Assembly (NCBI GenBank): GCA_947359465.1
Contig: OX375872.1
Location: 136,450,011 to 136,514,010 of the forward strand
Length of the DNA: 64,000 nt
Reading direction: 5' to 3'
Origin: Metellina segmentata
Lineage: Eukaryota > Arthropoda > Arachnida > Araneae > Tetragnathidae
Shown here: piece after piece, positions 57,770 through 64,000 of the stretch
Numbering within the stretch: position 1 is the first letter of the stretch
Layout of the letters: every line of letters starts with the position of its first letter
Made by a program: the position numbers and the translations under genes
The notes under the pieces: generated by a model
The model's input: only the letters and a program-made list of their open reading frames with translations
The model's database searches: none
Told to the model about the DNA's origin: nothing

Positions 57770-58086
57770 CCCTCATGGTAGTTATCTTGCCGAGGTATCT
57801 CGTCATAAGCAAAATCATTATTAGACTTGAAGGACGAAATATCTCGTCATTCGATGAAACTTGATCTTGATCTTAGTATCATTCTAAATGAAACATATTA
57901 ATGACTATATCTCGTCATTAGCAAAGTTGATCATATCTTGAAGGACGAAATATCTTGTCATTCGATGAAACTTGATCTTGATCTTAGTATCATTCTAAAT
58001 GAAACATATTAATGACTATACCTCGTCATTAGCAAAGTTGATCATATCTTGAAGGACGAAATATCTCGTCGAAACCACTTGGAGGG
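57770..58086. mobile_element. FB-family element, 317 bp, complete with TTAA on both sides
   Basis: TTAA lies at 57766-57769 and 58087-58090. The left end is ccctcatggtagttatcttg. The right end is tcgaaaccacttggaggg. The core holds a 111-bp tandem duplication (gatcttagtatcattctaaa at about 57869 and 57980) and GAGATATCTC-like motifs. This is the clearest copy for defining the family ends. Confidence 0.92.
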
Positions 58087-58561
58087 TTAAGTCACTGTGT
58101 TCAGTGTTAATTGTGAAATTATTATTAAAAAGTAAAATGAAATGAAAACCCATTCCGCAAAAATAACAATTCAGAATAATATAGTAGGTGTTCCATATAT
58201 CGCCTACCCTAACTATTTCTCTGTACCTAAGCCTCCTGGGTTGGGAAATCAAGCTGGAAACTAAATGAATATCACTAATAACTATTCTCCTTTGCTTTCC
58301 AGAGATCATATACCTTCTTTACTTGTGTCAATTTAAGTTAACAAGTAAAACTTCAAATAGTTTCCCAAGATAATTTTCACGAGTGGTTTATAATATCGCC
58401 TACCCCTGTTCCTATTACCACTCAGCAGGCGAAATTTGGAGGTACTATAAAAAACGAGTTGCTATAGTAGAGCATACATACCTACATTTGATATTTAATG
58501 TAGTACAAATAGAACTCTGGAATTTTTTTTCTGACTTCGTTCGAGTCTAATTCGCAGTCCA

Positions 58562-58866
58562 GAGGTGCCGTGGTAGCCAGGTTCGAAGAGCAACGGATAC
58601 CAAACGGAGGAGTGTGAATTTGAATCCAACGGAAAACCGTCTTGTACAAAGGGGGCTGGTGCACGCTAAATCTGTCGTGGTCTCACTTGTCCTCACTTTG
58701 GCATGGTGTGGAGAGAGCAGTGCCAGCTGAGAGTTGCGACATCGTCATCTGACCGTGGTTTAAAATTAAGTCGTGTTGTACTCGGATTTTTCTCTAAGGG
58801 TTTGATCCCCTAATAAATAGCCTTTTCTGTTTTTCAGGTGCAACGTTAATTTCAATACCTGCCTAT
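58562..58866 (+). mobile_element. SINE-A, full-length copy
   Basis: The head is ggtgccgtggtagccaggtt with B-box-like 'gtgtgaatttgaatccaacg'. The body has 'ggtgcacgctaaatctgtcg' and 'catctgaccgtggtttaaaa'. The tail is 'ttcaatacctgcctat'. Confidence 0.92.
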
Positions 58867-59750
58867 CGCATTACCGAGCTATGCTGATTTTATTGGATGT
58901 TTCAAAGGAAAAAGACACGAAACTCCACCCTCTCGCTCCTATTGCGGCTCAAGAACTCAGGGTCACTAACAAGTGTTTGTTCTCTAGGCTAACGAATGAT
59001 ATCAAGTTGTTTTGATTCGGAAATTATTACACCGTACTCGATGCTCTTATTTTTGAAGCTCTCCGGACTGGCCACATAGTACTGGTTTGGAATGGGAAGG
59101 TTAATTAGCCAATTAACGTCCAACAGGAGCAACACAACGGGCCATTAGTGACGGTTGGTATCAATCCCCAATGGAAGGATTCCAAGGACAACACCACGCA
59201 ATTTTGAACCAGATGGCCAAGTGAAGAACCCCACTCTCCAAACTTCCCCATTACGCCAATGTGAGGACATTTTCGAAGCTCTCCGTATTGGCCTCCTAGC
59301 ACTGGTTTGGGATGGGAAGGTAGCCAATTAACGTCCAACAGGAGCAACACAACGGGCCATTAGTGACGGTTGGTATCAATCCCCAATGGAAGTATTCCAA
59401 GGACAACACCACGTAATTTGGAACCAGACCCATATGGCCAGGTGAACTTGAACACCACCCTCCAAACTTCCCCATTACGCCAATGTGAGGACATTATCGA
59501 AGCTCTCCGTATTGGCTATCTAGCACTGGTTTGGGATGGGAAGGTAGCCAATTAACGTTCAACAGGAGCAACACAACGTGCCATTAATGACGGTCGGGAT
59601 CAATTCCCAATGGAAGGATTCCAAGGACAACAGCACGTAATGTGGCAGCGTTCCATGGCCACCGTCAACTTATTTCCTCAAACAATAAAAGCATGATAAT
59701 ATGCCTCAATTCTGAATTATCTTTTAATTTAAGCTTTCTTAGTCAAAATT

Positions 59751-61688
59751 GTGTTTTTGCTGAGGTCCTTTTGCAGGCCGGCCCCTTATTGTTGTGAAGT
59801 ATATACTTTCCCCCATGATAACATCGAAGAACAACTTGAGGAGCTATCAGCCCTCGATTTTAATCGAGGCAGGCTCCTCGTCATGGGGGACTTTAATGCC
59901 CGTTCCCCCATTTGGGGTTACGGGTATGAGGACATCAGGGGAAGGCGTGTACTGGATCTCTGCAATAAAAACTCCCTCACTATTCAAAATTTGCCCGAGA
60001 AGGGGCCAACCTTCATTTCTCCAGTTGGGAGGAAGGGATGGCCCGATTTGACTCTTGCCAGTCCAGATGTCGCTGGTCTTATTAATAACTGGGACGTTTT
60101 GTCACGAGATGCTTGCAGTGACCATCGCTACGTTGTACTGGAGTTGTTAACATCAACCACTAACAACCAGGGTTACTTCTTCAGGACGAAATTCGGCCTG
60201 GGGCGTTTTCCTGGTCAATTTCACAGAATAACCCCAGATTTGGAACGTCAGGCTACTAACATTAACAACATCAGTGAACTCGAAAACTATTTTACCAATT
60301 TAATTAAAACCATAAAAACAATAGCTACAAAAACCCTTAAAAAGACAAGAAAAAGAAATAATTTAAATCCCCGAGTCCACTGGTGGAACAGCGAACTTGC
60401 GTCCTCTAGAAACAGGGTCACTGCCCTCTACCAAAAAATTAAAGTCATGAAAAAATTTAACGTCCCAATCGATGCGGTTCGTGCCACGGAGCTTCAGTAC
60501 CGTGCCAAGAGGGCGTCCTTCAAAAGATTGATACTCAATTCAAAAAGGACGTCTTGGAGGGAACATTGTACGGGTCATGGATCGAAATACGGTTCCCTTT
60601 TTAAATTAACTTATAATAAAAAACAAAATAATAATCTAAATCTCTTCCTCCCTGCCCAGCCTAACATTACTCAAAAGGAGAAAATTGATATATTAATGAA
60701 CCATTTCTTTAGCACAGATTCCCATATTCCCGTTCCCCTTAACTATATAGCTACATCAGATTTTACGGAAAACAATAACATCACTTTACATGACTTGGAC
60801 CATGTTTTCTCCAAACTCAAGGACGGTAAGGCTCCGGGGCCCGACCTCATCGATTATAAAATCTGGAAATATATATACAGTAAATATCCCAACTTAATTT
60901 ATATACCATTTAGAAAATGCATTCAGTTTTCTTATTTTCCTGTATGCCTCAGGAATGGGGATGTTCGCTTCCTGGTTAAGCCAGGACGCGATCCCTCCAC
61001 CTGTAGCGCATACAGGCCAATCTGTTTATTGCCCACTCTAGGAAAAATCCTGGAGAGGGCCTTTAGTTTAAAATTAAATTTATGGATTTCTAGACACAAA
61101 GCTATTCATAGATTACAATATGGTTTCAGGGAGCAGCGGTCCTGTGAGGACGCATTGTTCAATGTTACAACAAAATTGAAATCTCTCAAAAGATCAAGCC
61201 ATGCCGCATTGGTCACGTTGGACATCACTGCCGCCTTTGATAATATGGACTGGCGATTGTTGGTCGACGGGCTCACTGTTCAAAAATTTCCGAAATACAT
61301 TATTAAGTTTATTTGCAGTTACTTAAACAATAGATCCATTACTTATAATTTAAACAATGACTTAATCTCACGTTTAATATACAGAGGATGTCCACAGGGT
61401 TCGGTTCTGGCACCGACCCTGTGGAATATCTATTTTAACCCAATCCTAAATTTGAATTCTGACTTAATTTATCTCCAGGCCTTCGCGGACGACCTGGCGT
61501 TGATAACGTCAGGAAAGACACGTGAGGACCTGGAGAACAACACTAATACCTCACTGAATATTATCCACAATAAACTCATAGAATCCAAACTGAGCCTGTC
61601 GACCGATAAGTGTCGGTCCATAATAATTTCAAAAAAAGTTAACTTAAAGGATGAATTAAATTTTAGAATAAATGAGATAAAGACATAG
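59751..61688 (+). CDS. LINE ORF2, first part: endonuclease (partial) and reverse transcriptase
   Basis: 645 residues. APE-type endonuclease motifs are MGDFNARSPIWGY (45-57) and the terminal SDHR (123-126). The catalytic Asn/Glu-containing first ~100 residues of the domain are absent, so the start Met is not the ancestral one. Reverse transcriptase follows: DGKAPGPD (358-365), AYRPICLLPTLGKILERAF (420-438), QYGFREQRS (456-464), LDITAAFDNMDW with catalytic Asp 491, GCPQGSVLAPTLWN (546-559) and FADDLAL with Asp 580-581. LSTDKC follows at 616-621. The frame stops at 61686, and the continuation is in the next ORF one frame away. The protein would nick DNA and copy LINE RNA onto the target, but lacks part of the nuclease. 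Confidence 0.93.
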   Translation: MFLLRSFCRPAPYCCEVYTFPHDNIEEQLEELSALDFNRGRLLVMGDFNARSPIWGYGYEDIRGRRVLDLCNKNSLTIQNLPEKGPTFISPVGRKGWPDLTLASPDVAGLINNWDVLSRDACSDHRYVVLELLTSTTNNQGYFFRTKFGLGRFPGQFHRITPDLERQATNINNISELENYFTNLIKTIKTIATKTLKKTRKRNNLNPRVHWWNSELASSRNRVTALYQKIKVMKKFNVPIDAVRATELQYRAKRASFKRLILNSKRTSWREHCTGHGSKYGSLFKLTYNKKQNNNLNLFLPAQPNITQKEKIDILMNHFFSTDSHIPVPLNYIATSDFTENNNITLHDLDHVFSKLKDGKAPGPDLIDYKIWKYIYSKYPNLIYIPFRKCIQFSYFPVCLRNGDVRFLVKPGRDPSTCSAYRPICLLPTLGKILERAFSLKLNLWISRHKAIHRLQYGFREQRSCEDALFNVTTKLKSLKRSSHAALVTLDITAAFDNMDWRLLVDGLTVQKFPKYIIKFICSYLNNRSITYNLNNDLISRLIYRGCPQGSVLAPTLWNIYFNPILNLNSDLIYLQAFADDLALITSGKTREDLENNTNTSLNIIHNKLIESKLSLSTDKCRSIIISKKVNLKDELNFRINEIKT

Positions 61689-63019
61689 TGATAACTCATA
61701 ATTTAAAATATTTAGGCCTCTATTTCGACAGCCGGCTCACGTGGTGCGAGCATATCCAAATGTTGAGAGACCGCTGCATGGAGATGGGCGGTGCTCTCAA
61801 GAGAATACGCGGGGGAGGGTGGGGCGTCGGTGGCCAGCTCCAGAAGATATGGTATCTTACCGTTACCGAAAAAATCTTGACTTATGGAGCTGGCATTTGG
61901 GGAGGCAACTTAATAAAAGTTCAGAAAACGCGTTTGGCGACTATACAGCGCCCGTTTCTTGTTAAGATCTCCGGCGCATACAAGACCTCCCCAACCGACT
62001 CCCTTAACACCCTTTGTGGAATTCCTCCGCTCCACGTGACCCTGCTGTCGCTATACAAAAAATTTAATATTATCAAGAGACGCCAGCCCGACCCAGAGCT
62101 GAGACTATCCCCACTCCACTACGATTATCACATACCAATAGCAGGTGTCCCTGTGTCCGACCTTAGGTTGGACATTCGGGACACAATTGACAATCCAGAT
62201 TATGAGGTGTACACCGACGGCTCGGGCATTGATGGCAATGTTGGGGCCGCGGTGTGCATCCTCGATGATAAAAAACTAATCAAAGTTCTTAAATTTAAAT
62301 TACTTGCCGGCAACTCGGTGTTTCAAGCCGAGTTGTCGGCTATTTTCAAAGCAATTGAATGGGCACACTCGGAAGGGAAAAGAATAAATATATATACAGA
62401 TAGTCTCAGCTCAATTCAGGCCTTGAAAGAAGCTCAAAATAAATCAAATTACCTTTTCACAATTAAACAGAAAATATATAATAATACTAATAACTTTGGC
62501 CTGAGTTGGGTTCGGGCACATGCGGGGCTTGCCGGAAACGAGCTAGCAGACGAACAGGCCAAACTTGCCTCGGTCGACGGTGAGACGTTGGATATTCCCT
62601 TTCCTGTCAGCCTTTTAAAAAGAAAAATTAAGAACTTTATGATCAAAGGCTGGCAGGAACATTATAAAAACTCTCTCAAGGGAGTCCGTCTAAAAGACTA
62701 CATACCAAAAGTTAGAATCGACACCCTCATCGTCGACCGTTGGCTTGTTTGGTTCCTTACAGGGCATGGCCCGTTCTGGGCCTACCTCAATAGATTCCAT
62801 TTGAAGGACACCGATAAATGCGTCTGTGGGGAGGTGGGGGACGCTGATCACAACCTATTCGACTGCATATTCACACAGGCAAACCATATTACAAGACCAG
62901 TTAACGAGAATAAGGCCAATTGGCTTGAAGGTGTTCTTGGTAATAAAATGTCTCGCGCAAAAATCAAGTCCTGTGTGAAAACAGCGATGGGTATGGTGGC
63001 GGGGCCCTCACTCCCCTAG
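61688..63019 (+). CDS. LINE ORF2, second part: RT thumb, RNase H and CCHC motif
   Basis: 443 residues. LKYLGLYFDSRLTW (6-19) is the standard segment right after the palm, so the true protein continued from the upstream ORF. A single-base change near 61680-61686 explains the break. RNase H motifs are YTDGSG (Asp 177), QAELSA (Glu 215), YTDSL (Asp 238), WVRAHAGLAGNELADEQA (His 278, Asp 288). The C-terminus has LTGHGPFWAYLNRF (357-370) and a C-x-C-x7-H-x4-C motif (378-393). The Met at 61688 is simply the first in the open frame. Otherwise intact, it suggests recent activity. Confidence 0.92.
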   Translation: MITHNLKYLGLYFDSRLTWCEHIQMLRDRCMEMGGALKRIRGGGWGVGGQLQKIWYLTVTEKILTYGAGIWGGNLIKVQKTRLATIQRPFLVKISGAYKTSPTDSLNTLCGIPPLHVTLLSLYKKFNIIKRRQPDPELRLSPLHYDYHIPIAGVPVSDLRLDIRDTIDNPDYEVYTDGSGIDGNVGAAVCILDDKKLIKVLKFKLLAGNSVFQAELSAIFKAIEWAHSEGKRINIYTDSLSSIQALKEAQNKSNYLFTIKQKIYNNTNNFGLSWVRAHAGLAGNELADEQAKLASVDGETLDIPFPVSLLKRKIKNFMIKGWQEHYKNSLKGVRLKDYIPKVRIDTLIVDRWLVWFLTGHGPFWAYLNRFHLKDTDKCVCGEVGDADHNLFDCIFTQANHITRPVNENKANWLEGVLGNKMSRAKIKSCVKTAMGMVAGPSLP

Positions 63020-64000
63020 GTCAACAGACACACCCGGAGCGATCCCCTCTTTTAAACTTTTGAAATTTTAAAGTTTTAATCTTTTATATATCATGTGTGT
63101 GTGTAGATCATTCTTAATATTATTTTTAAAATATGACTCTCTTAAATTTTTAACTTATTTTAAGGCATGTTCATTTCACAATATAATATACTTATTTCAT
63201 AGCAACATACCCATAATACGGCATAATTTATTTATTTCAACTTTCATTTGTAAATAAACATAATCACAATCATTATATTCACAGCTCATATTCACAATCG
63301 TGTTTTACAGTTCTTGTTTCAATTTTATATATTGTTCTAGAAATTCCATTAGTTTGATTTTGAGTAAACGATTTTTTTTTCTTTTTTCTCTGTTCTGTTT
63401 TCTCTGTGTGCCACCGATGTTTATTTTCTTATTTCCGGTGTGCCACTGGCTCATTGTTCTGTTTTGCCCGGATTTTCCGGAGGTTTTGTTTATTTGTTAG
63501 TTTTAAGGCCGCTTAATGCGTGCATGATGCAACTCCAGATCGGGGAAATGTAACCTACCCCATACCATTTCCCTTTGAATCAATAAGTGATCGTTCGGCC
63601 GGCGTGGGTCCCTATGGACCTCCTTGTGCTGCGATGGATGTCGCCACCCTTTCCCCCCGGATCTTATTACACTCTAAACCTAACGGTGAGTGGATTCGGG
63701 GAGGGTCTTAAAAAAAATATAAAAAAAAGGACAACACCACGTAATTTTGAACCAGACCCATATGGCCAGGTGAACTTGAACCCCACTCTCCGAACTTCCT
63801 CATTACGCCAATGTGAGGACATTTTCGAAGCTCTCCGTATTGGCCACCTAGCACTGGTTTGGGATGGGAAGGTAGCCAATTAACGTTCAACAGGAGCAAC
63901 ACAACGTGCCATGAGTGTCGGTCGGGATCAATTCCCAATGGGAGGATTCCAATGACAACACCACGTAATTTTGAACCAGACCCAGATGGCCAGGTGAACT

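Larger units (their letters stand above)
59642..63728 (+). mobile_element. R1/I-group non-LTR retrotransposon, 4087 bp, 5'-truncated
   Basis: A 17-bp target duplication flanks it: ggacaacagcacgtaat at 59625-59641 and ggacaacaccacgtaat at 63729-63745, with one mismatch. It ends in an A-rich tail (ttaaaaaaaatataaaaaaa). It carries endonuclease, reverse transcriptase, RNase H and a CCHC motif, but no ORF1 and no start of the endonuclease. This is the normal outcome of incomplete target-primed reverse transcription. The 3' untranslated region is 63020-63728. It lies in the SINE-derived array. EN-RT-RNase H order fits the I/R1 assemblage. The clade was not resolved. Confidence 0.93.
59040..64000 (-). 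repeat. Tandem array of a SINE-A segment, 215-224-bp unit, interrupted by a LINE
   Basis: 'caggagcaacacaacg' occurs at 59124, 59339, 59563 and 63891. Units run from the SINE 3' part ('aattaacgtccaacaggagc') to 'gccaatgtgaggacatt', then a non-SINE piece 'cgaagctctccgtattggcc' and 'ctggtttgggatgggaaggt' that links copies. Removing the LINE restores the unit length. The array continues past the window edge. Confidence 0.93.

Noticed and set aside
61469..61699. Minus-strand frame over the LINE RT domain
   Set aside because: Shadow of the reverse transcriptase coding strand.

Overview
The window looks like intergenic or heterochromatin-like DNA from an AT-rich animal genome, most likely an arthropod. 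The evidence is the mobile-element content: a pogo/Tigger-like transposase relic, a Tc1-like element, hAT elements, an R1/I-group LINE, tRNA-derived SINEs and TTAA-flanked elements. No host protein-coding gene, rRNA gene or functional tRNA gene can be supported. Species was not determined.

Layout. 0-3 kb: a decayed pogo-like transposon with DDE-transposase and PHD-finger remnants. 3-12 kb: AT-rich DNA with small tandem repeats, a 759-bp hAT element inserted in another repeat, and the first long array of a family with GAGATATCTC motifs. 12-17 kb: minisatellites, including a clean 198-bp array. 17-29 kb: a nest of hAT-derived elements. One contains eight copies of a 144-bp satellite and sits inside a SINE. 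Another is inverted and carries a 1.58-kb long-inverted-repeat element and a second SINE. 29-38 kb: a 154-bp hAT-type MITE, several minisatellites and many SINE pieces. 38.2-39.5 kb: a Tc1-like element bounded by TA. 40-52 kb: many blocks with the core 'aatagaatctttccaaagg', a 1.1-kb tandem duplication and more SINEs. 52-58 kb: a GC-rich outlier island, three tandem SINE copies, and a 183-bp array broken by three insertions. 59-64 kb: a 215-224-bp tandem array made of SINE sequence, with a 4,087-bp LINE inserted in it.

Two SINE families (called A and B here) share one body and differ in their tRNA-like heads and in their tails. A third arrangement (C) shares only the last ~90 bp. Two abundant minisatellite-cored families (called FB and M here) have ends of the form TTAA|CCCTC...GAGGG|TTAA, which suggests piggyBac-type non-autonomous elements. 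The youngest-looking coding sequence is the LINE. It keeps endonuclease, reverse transcriptase and RNase H motifs, but is 5'-truncated and has one frameshift.

All family assignments come from motifs read by eye. Family letters are local labels, and edges of degenerate repeats are approximate. Most long open frames here are by-products of tandem repeats whose period is a multiple of three.
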